Assembly: GCA_937873515.1 (NCBI GenBank)
Contig: CALMYB010000006.1
Span: 310,001 to 374,000 of the forward strand
DNA length: 64,000 nt
Direction of reading: 5' to 3'
From: an uncultured Acidobacteriota bacterium
GTDB lineage: Bacteria > Acidobacteriota > Blastocatellia > Pyrinomonadales > Pyrinomonadaceae
Within the stretch, counting starts at the first letter, position 1. Each line of letters starts with the position of its first letter. The notes below the pieces were generated by a model, which had not been told where the DNA came from, ran no database searches, and saw nothing but the letters and a program-made list of their open reading frames with translations. The translations under genes were made by a program, and so were the position numbers. Positions 33,738 to 42,424 of the stretch are shown here, piece by piece.

Positions 33738-34199
33738 ATGCGTTGGCTTGAGTTAAAGATCCCGCCGCTCATCGTCGTAATCGGCTTTGCGCTAATGATG
33801 TTCGGCTCCTGCTGGCTATTGCCGGCGGCGAACTTTGTAATGCCGGCTCAGCCGTATTTCTCGCTGTTTGTCGCCGGAGTCGGCATTCTTGCGATCGTAA
33901 GCGGCTTTCTTGCATTTCGCCGCGGCGGGACTACGGTCGATCCAATGTCGCCTGATAAGGCATCGAGCGTCGTGCGAAGCGGTATTTATCGTCTCACGCG
34001 AAACCCGATGTATCTCGGGATGCTGTTGATCCTAACAGCGTGGTCGCTATACTTGGCAAACTTCGTTTCTGTTTTCCTCTTGGCCGGGTTTGTCGTTTTT
34101 ATGACGCAGTTCCAGATCAAGCCCGAAGTGCGCATTTTGCGCTCAAAGTTCGGCAAGGACTATGAAGACCTTCTCTCCAGCGTCCGCCGTTGGATCTAA
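33738..34199 (+). CDS. Isoprenylcysteine carboxyl methyltransferase-like membrane protein
   Basis: A 153-residue membrane protein with four hydrophobic segments and the ICMT/PEMT signature near the C-terminus: VRSGIYRLTRNPMYLGMLL, where the RNPxY motif is diagnostic, followed by a charged tail (LRSKFGKDYEDL). Such proteins methylate lipid-linked or small substrates with SAM. The start ATG 33738 is chosen over TTG 33708. The next gene follows within 12 bases. Confidence 0.8.
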   Translation: MRWLELKIPPLIVVIGFALMMFGSCWLLPAANFVMPAQPYFSLFVAGVGILAIVSGFLAFRRGGTTVDPMSPDKASSVVRSGIYRLTRNPMYLGMLLILTAWSLYLANFVSVFLLAGFVVFMTQFQIKPEVRILRSKFGKDYEDLLSSVRRWI

Positions 34200-34211
34200 G
34201 GTGCGAGACAA

Positions 34212-34607
34212 ATGCTTATAAGGGCAACTACAGTTTGGGTTGTGATCTTGGTGCTCGCGATTCTAAATGGACTTCTGCGCGAGGCGGTTTTGTTCCCATC
34301 ATTCGGAAGGCAGCTCGGATTTGTCGTAAGCGGCCTTATCCTTTGCTGCGTGATCTTTGCCGTCGCCTATCTTTCGATGCGATGGATCGCGGCCGATGGA
34401 GCGAAACAACTCCTGCTGGTCGGGTTCCTATGGTTGACGCTCACTCTCGTATTCGAGTTCTCATTCGGGCTAGCTCGTGGGGTCGGCCTAAATGAGATCC
34501 TTGCCGTCTATTCTTTCAAGGACGGGAACATTTGGCCTGTCGTGCTATTTGTTACCTTTTTTGCCCCCTTGCTTACAGCAAAGTTCAGGCAGCGTGCTGC
34601 GAAGTAA
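34212..34607 (+). CDS. Four-helix membrane protein of unknown function
   Basis: A 131-residue protein with four hydrophobic segments (about 5-22, 34-55, 65-85, 105-122), no recognised motif. It follows the ICMT-like gene closely and probably shares its transcript. Its 3' end overlaps the convergent MBL gene by 23 bases. Confidence 0.6.
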   Translation: MLIRATTVWVVILVLAILNGLLREAVLFPSFGRQLGFVVSGLILCCVIFAVAYLSMRWIAADGAKQLLLVGFLWLTLTLVFEFSFGLARGVGLNEILAVYSFKDGNIWPVVLFVTFFAPLLTAKFRQRAAK

Positions 34608-35361
34608 CAACGAGGCCGTCATACGCAAATTCGACATTCTCAGGCAGTAGGCGGGAATCACGTTCGTGCAGGATATCGTGATTCAGGTGTGTGAGATATG
34701 CACGTTCTGGCTTTAGCTCAGCGATGATCGCAAGAGCTTCTTCAAGACAAAGATGCGTTCCGTGCGGCTTTATCCTGACGCAGTCCAAAACGAGTACATT
34801 GAGGTCACGCAGAGCATCCATAGACTCCGGCGGAATGTGCTTCAGATCGGTAGCATAAGCAAAGTCATTAAAGCGATATGCTATCACGGGAAGTTTTCCG
34901 TGAATGACCTCGATCGGTGTGACGAGCAGGTCCTTGCCGATGTTAAAAGAGGCCTGCGGGACGACCGTATGCGGAATGAGTTGCGGCAGGCCGCCGCCAA
35001 AATGTGACGGCTCAAAGATGTACTGAAAGATCCGGCGAAGGTCGATCCATGCGGCGTCGTTCGCAAAGATCGGCATCGCACCGTACCTGAAATTCAGCGG
35101 CCGAATGTCGTCGAGTCCAAAAACATGGTCGACGTGGCAATGCGTAATGAGAACCGCATCGAGAAAGTCGATGCCTGCCCTAAGAGCTTGTTGTCGAAAG
35201 TCGGAAGATGTATCAACAAGAACCTTGCGGCCCTTATGTTCGATCAGAACGGAAACGCGAAGTCTTTTGTCTCTCGGGTCCTCCGAACGACACGTCTCAC
35301 AGTCGCACCCGATGGAAGGTACGCCGGTTGAAGTGCCTGTACCGAGAAAGGTCAGTTTCAT
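34585..35361 (-). CDS. MBL-fold phosphodiesterase, PhnP-like
   Basis: A 258-residue metallo-beta-lactamase-fold enzyme like PhnP (cyclic ribose phosphate phosphodiesterase) or other members acting on phosphodiesters. The core motif THCHVDH is at residues 73-79 (H74, H76, D78, H79), with the early SIGCDCETC cysteines and late THLNHDI. The protein starts MKLTFLGTGTSTGVPS, typical. No phn genes are adjacent, so the natural substrate is uncertain. It lies convergent with the preceding gene. Confidence 0.85.
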   Translation of the reverse strand: MKLTFLGTGTSTGVPSIGCDCETCRSEDPRDKRLRVSVLIEHKGRKVLVDTSSDFRQQALRAGIDFLDAVLITHCHVDHVFGLDDIRPLNFRYGAMPIFANDAAWIDLRRIFQYIFEPSHFGGGLPQLIPHTVVPQASFNIGKDLLVTPIEVIHGKLPVIAYRFNDFAYATDLKHIPPESMDALRDLNVLVLDCVRIKPHGTHLCLEEALAIIAELKPERAYLTHLNHDILHERDSRLLPENVEFAYDGLVVTSQHAA

Positions 35362-35371
35362 CGAACTCTAC

Positions 35372-35429
35372 TACCACAGAGGTCGCGGAGGCACAGAGTC
35401 GCACAAGCCATTTCTCCGTACTCTCTGTC
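35372..35429. repeat. ACCACAGAG-type hairpin repeat
   Basis: Left arm TACCACAGAGGTCGCGGAGG plus CACAGAG (35372-35398), right arm TCTCCGTACTCTCTGTC (35413-35429), partly complementary. Similar to other CACAGAG elements found between genes in related genomes. Non-coding; it lies just upstream of the MBL gene and after the DUF1844 gene. Confidence 0.5.
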
Positions 35430-35443
35430 TTTTCCTTCGGCTC

Positions 35444-36019
35444 CTATTTTTTGCCGAGGATCTCGTCGCCGGAGAATTTTGCCGCTGCCTGGGCCTTTAG
35501 TTTTTCTTCGGTTGCACGTACGAGATGAACGTACTGCATACGCAGATCCGCGAGCAGGCTCTCGATGAGCCGTGATTCCTGCGGATGAAGGTTACCTTTC
35601 GTCTTGTCACGCAGCATACCGATGATGTCGAGCCAATATTTTGCAGACTCGAGATCGAGGCTTCGTTTGCCGGTCGCAGGATGCGGCATCGCCCCCAGAG
35701 CGGCCGCGGCGTTGGTTGCGACCGTCGAAAGAAAATTTACAAAACTCGCCGGATCTTCGGCTCCCGGGATATCATCAGCCTCGTCAAGATCTTCGCCTAG
35801 TTCCTCGCCGGTCTGTGGTGTGTCTGCTGCCGGTTCTTCGATCGCTTGGACGCTCAAAGGTTCGCTCGCAGCGGACGGTTCTGATTCGGCCGGCTTCGCC
35901 TTTGGCTCCGGCGCAGGTTCGAGGACAACACCTTCGCGAAGCGTTCCGTCCGCGTTGAACTTACGCCTGTCAGCGACCTTGAAATGCACTTTTTCGTTCT
36001 CGTCGTCGTGTCCGATCAT
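35444..36019 (-). CDS. DUF1844 domain protein
   Basis: A 191-residue soluble protein. The N-terminal half is charged and Pro/Ala/Glu-rich (disordered); the C-terminal part is the DUF1844 domain (about 95-180) with FVNFLSTVATNAAAALG and LDIIGMLRDKTKGNLHPQE. The role is unknown, but the family is typical of Acidobacteriota and related phyla. The start ATG 36019 gives MIGHDDENEK. The divergent mazG gene starts 116 bases away. Confidence 0.85.
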   Translation of the reverse strand: MIGHDDENEKVHFKVADRRKFNADGTLREGVVLEPAPEPKAKPAESEPSAASEPLSVQAIEEPAADTPQTGEELGEDLDEADDIPGAEDPASFVNFLSTVATNAAAALGAMPHPATGKRSLDLESAKYWLDIIGMLRDKTKGNLHPQESRLIESLLADLRMQYVHLVRATEEKLKAQAAAKFSGDEILGKK

Positions 36020-36134
36020 AGTTTTTAACCTTTTGAGTCTGCCCTATTTTACCATTTGGAGAGCCGGCTTATCCAAGACACGCGTCACGCGAATAGACTT
36101 CCGAGGCGGAAGTGTTCTCTAATTGTTTACAACG

Positions 36135-36938
36135 ATGTCAAAGAACTTTGATGAACTTGTCGCTGTAATGGAGCGGCTTCGCGCGCCGGGCGGCTGCCCT
36201 TGGGATCGAGAGCAAACCTACGGCTCGCTTGGGCGCTACCTTCTTGAAGAGGCCTACGAGACCTTCGACGCGATCCAAGAGGCCGAAGAGACGGGCGATG
36301 TTTCGCACCTTCGTGAAGAACTCGGTGACCTTCTGCTCCAGGTCGTCTTTCATTCGACCATCGGTAAGGAACGCGGCGAGTTGACGATCGACGAGGTCGC
36401 TGCCGAAGTGACGCAGAAGCTCGTGCTCCGTCATCCGCACGTTTTCGGCGATGAAAAGCTTGCGCGCGCACAGGACGTACTAGATAACTGGGACAAGCTC
36501 AAGGCTCGAGAACGCGAGGCATCGGGCAAGAAAGAGAAGGCGACGGGATCGGTACTTGAGGACGTCCCGATCCATTTTCCGGCGTTGATCGAAGCTCTGA
36601 AGCTTACGTCGAAGGCCGCAAAGAAGGGATTTGACTGGAAAGATGTCGAAGACATCTTCGCCAAACTTGATGAGGAAGTTGCGGAGCTTCGATCCGCTAT
36701 CAGCAACGAGGACGGGGAGAATGCGGCGGAAGAGATCGGCGACCTGCTCTTTGTGGTCGCAAATCTTGCGCGTCGGCTCGGTGTCGAGCCTGAGACCGCC
36801 CTAAAACGAACAAATCGCAAGTTCCGGAACCGCTTTGCCTTCGTCGAAAATGAGCTGGCGAAGGCCTCAAGAACATTAGATGATGCCGATCTCGATGAAA
36901 TGGACGCTCTCTGGAATCAGGCGAAGAAGCAGAAATAG
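36135..36938 (+). CDS. mazG: Nucleoside triphosphate pyrophosphohydrolase MazG
   Basis: Hydrolyses (d)NTPs to monophosphates, cleaning the pool. A tandem MazG protein of 267 residues: the first unit has RLRAPGGCPWDREQTYGSL and ELGDLLLQVVFH (EExxD-type metal sites), the second unit EEIGDLLFVVANLARRLG. The start ATG 36135 is preferred to TTG 36123. In E. coli it partners MazEF; a MazEF pair sits at 37448 on the other strand. Confidence 0.93.
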   Translation: MSKNFDELVAVMERLRAPGGCPWDREQTYGSLGRYLLEEAYETFDAIQEAEETGDVSHLREELGDLLLQVVFHSTIGKERGELTIDEVAAEVTQKLVLRHPHVFGDEKLARAQDVLDNWDKLKAREREASGKKEKATGSVLEDVPIHFPALIEALKLTSKAAKKGFDWKDVEDIFAKLDEEVAELRSAISNEDGENAAEEIGDLLFVVANLARRLGVEPETALKRTNRKFRNRFAFVENELAKASRTLDDADLDEMDALWNQAKKQK

Positions 36939-36984
36939 ATATTGTGACTACGGCGTAATTACGAGAGTCATATTTTCCGGTCTC

Positions 36985-37455
36985 TCAAGCCGCAAAGATC
37001 ATTCCCAAAAGGTCATACGTTTCCTGATAGACCGTGGTTTCCTTTGAAGCACGCGGCCCCGCGACGTTCAGCACCGAAGCACCCGCGATCTTCAGCCACT
37101 CTCTCGCCTTGTCCGCCGCATTCTCTTGTGAGAATCGGTAAAGCTCCGCGACAAGCACGGGTCGCCGGTGCTTGCCCGCAACTTTCCACGTAAAGCGCGA
37201 ACCGCCGGTAAGTTTGCCGAGAGCGACGATGAGGGTCGCATCCGCCTCGATCACATTTCTCTCGGTACGGGCAGCTAGATCGTCGGAGTCGAGTTCGATC
37301 AGGTTCTTATATTTGTCAGGAATTCTGCCGTCCTCGGCCCAGCGTCCGAGCGGAATATAGCCGCCGTACTCGAAGTTGTGGTCGATCGCCCAATCAAGGG
37401 CCGCGCGGTCGGCGCCCGTCTGCCCGCCAGAAATGATCTTAGTTACCTTATTCAG
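36985..37455 (-). CDS. Putative molybdenum carrier (PF12694-like) with CTG start
   Basis: A 156-residue Rossmann-like protein of the molybdenum-carrier / YpsA-like family: TKIISGGQTGADRAALDWAI near the start, YGGYIPLGRWAEDG, DATLIVALG, and VLNVAGPRASKE at the end. The reading frame has no ATG/GTG/TTG before ISGG; CTG 37455 with AGGAG (37467-37463) 7 bases upstream is the best start. It overlaps the mazF stop by 8 bases. GTG 37254 would remove the signature, so it is an unlikely start. Cofactor role is a family guess. Confidence 0.7.
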   Translation of the reverse strand: MNKVTKIISGGQTGADRAALDWAIDHNFEYGGYIPLGRWAEDGRIPDKYKNLIELDSDDLAARTERNVIEADATLIVALGKLTGGSRFTWKVAGKHRRPVLVAELYRFSQENAADKAREWLKIAGASVLNVAGPRASKETTVYQETYDLLGMIFAA

Positions 37456-37768
37456 CGAACATCTCCTGCAGACGATCGAGTGTTGCCTTTCTTTCGCTTT
37501 TCCCGATCGAGCCGATCCGCTTCACCAGCCTTTCTTTATCGACTGTCCGCAACTGGTCAAGCACGAGCGAGCGTTCGGAATTGAGCACGTTCACGGCAAC
37601 CCGCGTCGGGTAGCGGTCGGTCTTGGTCGAGACAGGTGCGACGATGACCGAATTCAGGTGGCGGTTCATCTCATCGGGCGAGACAACGACGCAAGGGCGG
37701 GTGTTCTTTGCCTCTTTTGCGATCTCTTCGTCGAGATTCAAAAGATAGATATCGAAACGTTCTACCAT
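37448..37768 (-). CDS. mazF: MazF/PemK-family endoribonuclease toxin
   Basis: A 106-residue toxin that cuts RNA at specific short sequences. Typical strands: VERFDIYLLNLDEE, TRPCVVVSPDEMN, and VIVAPVSTKTDRYPTRV. The start ATG 37768 fits a GAGGG Shine-Dalgarno; another ATG lies two codons upstream. It overlaps the mazE gene by 7 bases and the next gene (molybdenum-carrier-like) by 8. Autoregulation through the MazE protein is expected. Confidence 0.85.
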   Translation of the reverse strand: MVERFDIYLLNLDEEIAKEAKNTRPCVVVSPDEMNRHLNSVIVAPVSTKTDRYPTRVAVNVLNSERSLVLDQLRTVDKERLVKRIGSIGKSERKATLDRLQEMFAE

Positions 37769-38007
37769 TGCCATTCCCTCTTCTCGAACTCGTTCGGCAC
37801 GCTTTCAACGGTGTCGTCGGCATCGTTCTCAGCAATGGCCCTAAATGCCTCGTCCCAGCCGCTTCTTGGTGTTGCGGCGTTGCGGATAAGAATGCCGCGG
37901 TCGCTGACATCGATCTCGACATCGCCCGAGATCCCGGTTTGTTCAAGCAGGACCTTCGGCAGCCGTATCCCCTGAGAATTTCCGATCTGTATGATCTGTG
38001 ATCGCAT
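37762..38007 (-). CDS. mazE: MazE/AbrB-family antitoxin
   Basis: An 81-residue protein with the AbrB/MazE swapped-hairpin DNA-binding domain: IIQIGNSQGIRLPKVLLEQ (the GNSQGIRLPK motif) at residues 5-23, then an acidic tail that binds the toxin and ends in EKREWQW. It precedes and overlaps mazF. It has normal size for the family. Confidence 0.85.
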   Translation of the reverse strand: MRSQIIQIGNSQGIRLPKVLLEQTGISGDVEIDVSDRGILIRNAATPRSGWDEAFRAIAENDADDTVESVPNEFEKREWQW

Positions 38008-38064
38008 AATTACACTGTAATTACGGACGAGTTGCCGGTCAAGACTGTGGGTAGGAATTTTTTG

Positions 38065-39354
38065 CTAAACCTTCGAAATCTGCTCGATTCCGGGCATATA
38101 CGGCCTTAGCGCGTCGGGGATCGCAATGCTGCCGTCCGCTTGCTGGTAGTTTTCTACTACAGCGATCCATGTTCGGCCGACCGCGAGGCCGCTGCCGTTG
38201 AGCGTGTGGACGTATTCGGGCTTTCCGCCGCCGGAACGTCGAAACCGCGTGCCCATTCGGCGTGCCTGAAAATCGCCGCAGTTCGAACAGCTCGATATCT
38301 CTCGGTAAGTTTGCTGCGATGGCAGCCAAACCTCAATGTCGTAAGTCTTTCGAGCCGAGAATCCCATATCGCCGGTCGAGAGGACGACCGTCCTATAGGG
38401 AAGTCCGAGCAATTGCAGGATCCTTTCCGCGTTGGCGGTGAGTTCTTCGTGCTCCTTCTCGCTTTCTTCCGGCAGGCAAAGTTTTACGAGCTCGACCTTC
38501 TCGAATTGATGCTGGCGAATAAGCCCGCGGGTATCGCGGCCGTAGCTTCCCGCCTCGCTCCGAAAGCACGGCGTGTAAGCGACGAATTTCATCGGAAGAC
38601 TCGCCGCGTCTAAGATCTCATCGCGATGGTAATTCGTCACGGGAACTTCTGCAGTTGGGATCAGCGAAAAGCCGCGGCTATCTGTTAGCGTAAAAAGATC
38701 CTCTTCGAATTTCGGCAGCTGCCCGGTTCCGAACAGACTATCTCGATTAACGATCAGCGGCGGCTGCGTCTCTTTGTAGCCGTTCTCGCGAGTGTGAACG
38801 TCGAGCATAAAATTGATGAGAGCGCGCTCGAGCCGAGCACCGTCGCCATTTAGGATCGCAAAACGCGAACCCGCGACCTTCGCTGCGCGTTCGAGATCGA
38901 GAATGCTGAGTTCTGTCCCAAGATCGACGTGATCTTTCACCTCGAAATCAAATTTACGAGGCGTTCCCCATCGGCGGATCTCGACATTTGCCGATTCGTC
39001 TGCCCCGAAAGGGACGTCCGCCGCCGGAAGGTTCGGAAGGCCGGAAAGCAGCTCGCGCATCGCTGCGTCTGCCTCGTCACGCAGCTTCTCAAGCTCCGCC
39101 TGACGCTCCTTTAGTCCGGCAACAGAAGCCTTTTTCGCGGTCGCCTCTTCGGTCTTGCCGGCCTGCATCAAGGCGCCTATCTCTTTGCTTGCGTTATTCC
39201 GTTCGTGGTTCACATCGTCAGCCTCGCTATTGACGCGGCGGCGTTCGGCATCAAGCTCGGCGAAATGGTCGAGCGCTTCCGGCGAAAAATTCCGTGCGGC
39301 TAACGCAGTTCGGACTGATTCAAGGTTTTCTCTTACGTAATTTGGATCAAGCAT
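38065..39354 (-). CDS. serS: Seryl-tRNA synthetase
   Basis: Charges tRNA-Ser. The 429-residue protein has the long N-terminal coiled-coil arm (about 30-105), class II motif 2 as [21 protein letters not shown] and motif 3 as [16 protein letters not shown]. It also has [14 protein letters not shown], present in bacterial SerRS. Start ATG 39354 ([10 protein letters not shown]). It is a single gene here; downstream (leftward) is the mazEF pair after 57 bases. Confidence 0.97.
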   Translation of the reverse strand: MLDPNYVRENLESVRTALAARNFSPEALDHFAELDAERRRVNSEADDVNHERNNASKEIGALMQAGKTEEATAKKASVAGLKERQAELEKLRDEADAAMRELLSGLPNLPAADVPFGADESANVEIRRWGTPRKFDFEVKDHVDLGTELSILDLERAAKVAGSRFAILNGDGARLERALINFMLDVHTRENGYKETQPPLIVNRDSLFGTGQLPKFEEDLFTLTDSRGFSLIPTAEVPVTNYHRDEILDAASLPMKFVAYTPCFRSEAGSYGRDTRGLIRQHQFEKVELVKLCLPEESEKEHEELTANAERILQLLGLPYRTVVLSTGDMGFSARKTYDIEVWLPSQQTYREISSCSNCGDFQARRMGTRFRRSGGGKPEYVHTLNGSGLAVGRTWIAVVENYQQADGSIAIPDALRPYMPGIEQISKV

Positions 39355-39442
39355 CTGGGTAACTTTGTATCACAATTATCGGGTTTCACGCCGAATCTGC
39401 AAAACTGAAGGCAGTTGAAACTGCATCGTGTGCTAAAAACGG

Positions 39443-39477
39443 GAAGCTGCCGAGAGTTGAACGCTCAGGGCAGCTTC
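39443..39477 (-). terminator. Intrinsic terminator of the M13 peptidase gene
   Basis: 9-bp perfect stem GAAGCTGCC / GGCAGCTTC (39443-39451, 39469-39477), loop 17 bases, followed on the minus strand by CCGTTTTTAGC. It is 25 bases after the stop of the M13 peptidase gene. Confidence 0.8.
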
Positions 39478-39501
39478 GTCGATTTCGATGCGATGCAGGA
39501 T

Positions 39502-41523
39502 CTACCAGATCAGGCAGGCGTCTTTTCTGACCATCGCTTGGCCTTGTTTGCAGCCGAATGCATTTGCGAATTCGGGCATATTGGAAAGCGGTCCGTTGAC
39601 ACGCCATTTCGCCGCAGAGTGCGGATCGGTCAGCACTTGGCGGCGCTCGAATTCAGGCGTCGCCTTTGCGGCCCAGACCTGTGCCCAGCCGAGGAAGAAA
39701 CGCTGTTCGGGCGTAAAGCCGTCGATATTCTCGATCTTCTTACCCTTTAGAGCGTCAACGAGTGCGGTGTATGCGATCGCAAGGCCGCCGAGGTCGCCGA
39801 TATTTTCGCCAAGCGTGAGGTTACCGTTGATGTGCAGTCCGGGCTGAACCTCGTAGCCATTGAACTGATTCACGACACACGCGGCACGCTCTTCAAACTT
39901 CTTCCGATCTTCCGGCAGCCACCACGAAGCGAGGTTGCCTTGGGCGTCGAACTTGCTGCCAGAATCGTCGAATCCGTGCGTGATCTCGTGGCCGATCACC
40001 GCGCCGATCGCACCGTAGTTGATCGCGTCATCCGCCTTGAAATTGAAGAAAGGCGGCTGCAGAATTCCGGCCGGGAAAGTGATCTCGTTATTCGTCCCCG
40101 AATACGAGGCGTTCACGGTCGGCGGCGAGAAGAACCAACGTGTTTTGTCGGCCGGTTTGCCGATATCTGCGATGTTGCGTTTGATCTCGAACTCGCGCGA
40201 GCGGATAACATTTCCAGCGTACGACGAACGGTCGATCGAAAGGCCCTTGTAGCCTCGCGGATGTTCGTTGTAGCCGATCTTCCGTTTGTAGGTCGCGAGC
40301 TTGCCGAGAGCCTTCTCCTTTGTCGCCGGACTCATCCAATCAAGTGAGTTGATGTGGCTCTTCATCGCAACGAAAAGGTTGTCGATGAGTTGGTTCATCC
40401 TCGCCTTTGCTTCGGGCGTGAATTCGGTCTTTACATATTCGGCACCGAGAGCCTCACCGAGCGTGCGGTCGGTCGCCGAAACGCAACGCTTCCAACGCGG
40501 TTCCTGCTCTTTTGTACCCGAAAGGTATTTGCCGTGGAAATCAAAGCTCGCGTCTGCCAATGCCTTCGGCAGGTAACTCGCGGATGAATCCAATACCATC
40601 CAGCGGAAGTATGTTTTCCACTGATCGACAGGCACATCCTTGAGCATCGAGTTAACTTCCCTAAAGAAGTCCGGCTGGCCGAAGTTCAGTGTGTCGGGAA
40701 CCGGGATGCCGCGGCGCTTCATATAGTCCTTGAGCGAAAGATTCGGGATGATCGCCTGTGCGTCAGAAAGCTTGATCTTGTTGTAATTCTTATCCGGATC
40801 GCGCATTTCGACCGGTGCCTTAGAGGCCTTTGCAAGCCGCACTTGAATGGCCATAACGGTCTCGGCGTGGGCCTTTGCTTCGGCCGGAGTGTCGCCCGAC
40901 ATATCGAATACCTTGGTCATATACTCGACGAACTTCTGTCGTGTTTCGACCATTTTTGCGTCTTCTTTCGTGTAGTAGTCTTTGTTCGGGAGCGAAAGGC
41001 CGCCTTGGCCGGAACTTACGATGACCGAGTTCGAATCCTTCGCATCGCGGCCGCCGCCGAAACGAAACAGCGCCGGAAAACCATCGTTATGAAGGTCCGC
41101 GATCTCGCGTGCGATGTCACCTTGCGTTTTTAGTTTGTCGATCTGCTCAAGAACAGGTTCGATCGGCTTGATGCCATTCGCTTCTATCGCGCCCTCGTCC
41201 ATGCAGGCCGCGTAATAATCGCCGATAAGCTGAACATCGCTGCCTTTCTTCGCATTCTTTTCTGCGACGGCCTTATCAAGAATATCGTGCAGGATGTCGC
41301 GATTGCGGTCGCCGAGAATGTTGAATGTTCCCCAACGAGCCTGCGACGGCGGAACTTCGGTCTTCTTCACCCAGGTTCCGTTCGCGAATTGGAAAAAGTC
41401 TTCGCATGCATCGGCATTGCGATCCATACGCGAGATATCGAACGCCGTCTGTCCCAAGGCGCTCGAAGTAAGCGTCGCAAAGACGAACAGAGCGACAAAA
41501 TAACGTTTAAGAGTTGAACGCAT
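39502..41523 (-). CDS. Neprilysin-type metalloendopeptidase, family M13
   Basis: Zinc endopeptidase of the periplasm or surface. Signal peptide MRSTLKRYFVALFVFATL ending SSALGQ. The zinc site is HEITH (H512, H516) with the distal Glu in GENIGDLGG (E573); the typical NAYY-type segment is VNASYSGTNNEITFPAGIL. The C-terminus ACLIW is close to the usual CxxW ending. The start ATG 41523 has AGGAGAGC upstream. At 673 residues it matches bacterial PepO-like enzymes. Confidence 0.93.
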   Translation of the reverse strand: MRSTLKRYFVALFVFATLTSSALGQTAFDISRMDRNADACEDFFQFANGTWVKKTEVPPSQARWGTFNILGDRNRDILHDILDKAVAEKNAKKGSDVQLIGDYYAACMDEGAIEANGIKPIEPVLEQIDKLKTQGDIAREIADLHNDGFPALFRFGGGRDAKDSNSVIVSSGQGGLSLPNKDYYTKEDAKMVETRQKFVEYMTKVFDMSGDTPAEAKAHAETVMAIQVRLAKASKAPVEMRDPDKNYNKIKLSDAQAIIPNLSLKDYMKRRGIPVPDTLNFGQPDFFREVNSMLKDVPVDQWKTYFRWMVLDSSASYLPKALADASFDFHGKYLSGTKEQEPRWKRCVSATDRTLGEALGAEYVKTEFTPEAKARMNQLIDNLFVAMKSHINSLDWMSPATKEKALGKLATYKRKIGYNEHPRGYKGLSIDRSSYAGNVIRSREFEIKRNIADIGKPADKTRWFFSPPTVNASYSGTNNEITFPAGILQPPFFNFKADDAINYGAIGAVIGHEITHGFDDSGSKFDAQGNLASWWLPEDRKKFEERAACVVNQFNGYEVQPGLHINGNLTLGENIGDLGGLAIAYTALVDALKGKKIENIDGFTPEQRFFLGWAQVWAAKATPEFERRQVLTDPHSAAKWRVNGPLSNMPEFANAFGCKQGQAMVRKDACLIW

Positions 41524-41590
41524 AAGCTCTCCTAGAAAGAATTTAGTTTTTATGGCGAAAGATGATTCTACGTTAAATAGCGACAAAAGT

Positions 41591-42421
41591 TTAACTTGGC
41601 GGGAGTTCGAGCCGTTTGAAGTTGTAGCGGAGAAGCACGCGCATGGCCAGCGGCTTGTTGTTGCGGTACGCGGGGCGCCAGTTCATCTTGCGGACAGCAT
41701 CCTCGACCGAGGCCTCGAGACCAAACCCGGCCCAGCGAACGACCCTAGTTCGCAGGATCTTTCCGTCTGCATCGATATCTACAAGTATTTCAACAGTTGC
41801 GGCAACACCAAGCCTTTCTGCGGCCTCAGTATAGAGAGGCTTTATTCTACGAAAGGGAATGGGCGGCTGCAGGCCTTTTTCCGGCGAGTCGGGCAGCGAC
41901 TCGATGCTTGACGCGGCATCGCCTTCAGGCGGGGAAGGGTCTCGCAGACTTGCTGCGATCGCCGTTGCGGTCGCGTCGGTCGTTTGCAAAAGCTGCGGCA
42001 ATGCTTCGGCCTCGGTCGGCGCTTCAATACGTGGATGAAGCCATCGAAGCAGCCGTCCGGTACGGGTCTCGATGACGAACAAAGATGCGTATGCTTCAAA
42101 ATAGACAGGCTTTGCGAATGAACTGCGGCGGTTGATGCCGGCGTTGATGATGACAAAAAAGTCGCAGCCGATAGCGGAACCTGCGGCGGCGGCCTGGTCA
42201 ACGGTCAAGTTGGTCGGCGTTGCGAACTTGAATGATGCGAATGCGGAAGAAGCAAGATCTTCATCGAGTAGTGTGAACTGACCGCTCAGCTCCGCCCGCA
42301 GCTTGGCGGTGTAAGCATCCGCCGTGTTGTCGCCGATCGTAACTGTTGCAAGACTCTTTGCGTTGGCCGCAAAGACGAAGGCCAAGATAAATAGAGCTGA
42401 AAAAAATACCGGCCTTTGCAT
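41591..42421 (-). CDS. Exported protein with TonB C-terminal domain
   Basis: A 276-residue protein with signal peptide (MQRPVFFSALFILAFVFAANA) and an N-terminal globular domain of unknown type (about 25-170), then a Ser/Pro linker, then a TonB C-terminal domain at about 190-270 (YTEAAERLGVAATVEILVDIDADGKILRTRVV). Unlike classical TonB it lacks a cytoplasmic N-terminus and long Pro/Lys spacer, so energy transduction is uncertain. It precedes (is downstream of) the HD protein by 3 bases, so they are co-operonic. Confidence 0.72.
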   Translation of the reverse strand: MQRPVFFSALFILAFVFAANAKSLATVTIGDNTADAYTAKLRAELSGQFTLLDEDLASSAFASFKFATPTNLTVDQAAAAGSAIGCDFFVIINAGINRRSSFAKPVYFEAYASLFVIETRTGRLLRWLHPRIEAPTEAEALPQLLQTTDATATAIAASLRDPSPPEGDAASSIESLPDSPEKGLQPPIPFRRIKPLYTEAAERLGVAATVEILVDIDADGKILRTRVVRWAGFGLEASVEDAVRKMNWRPAYRNNKPLAMRVLLRYNFKRLELPPS

Positions 42422-42424
42422 CGT

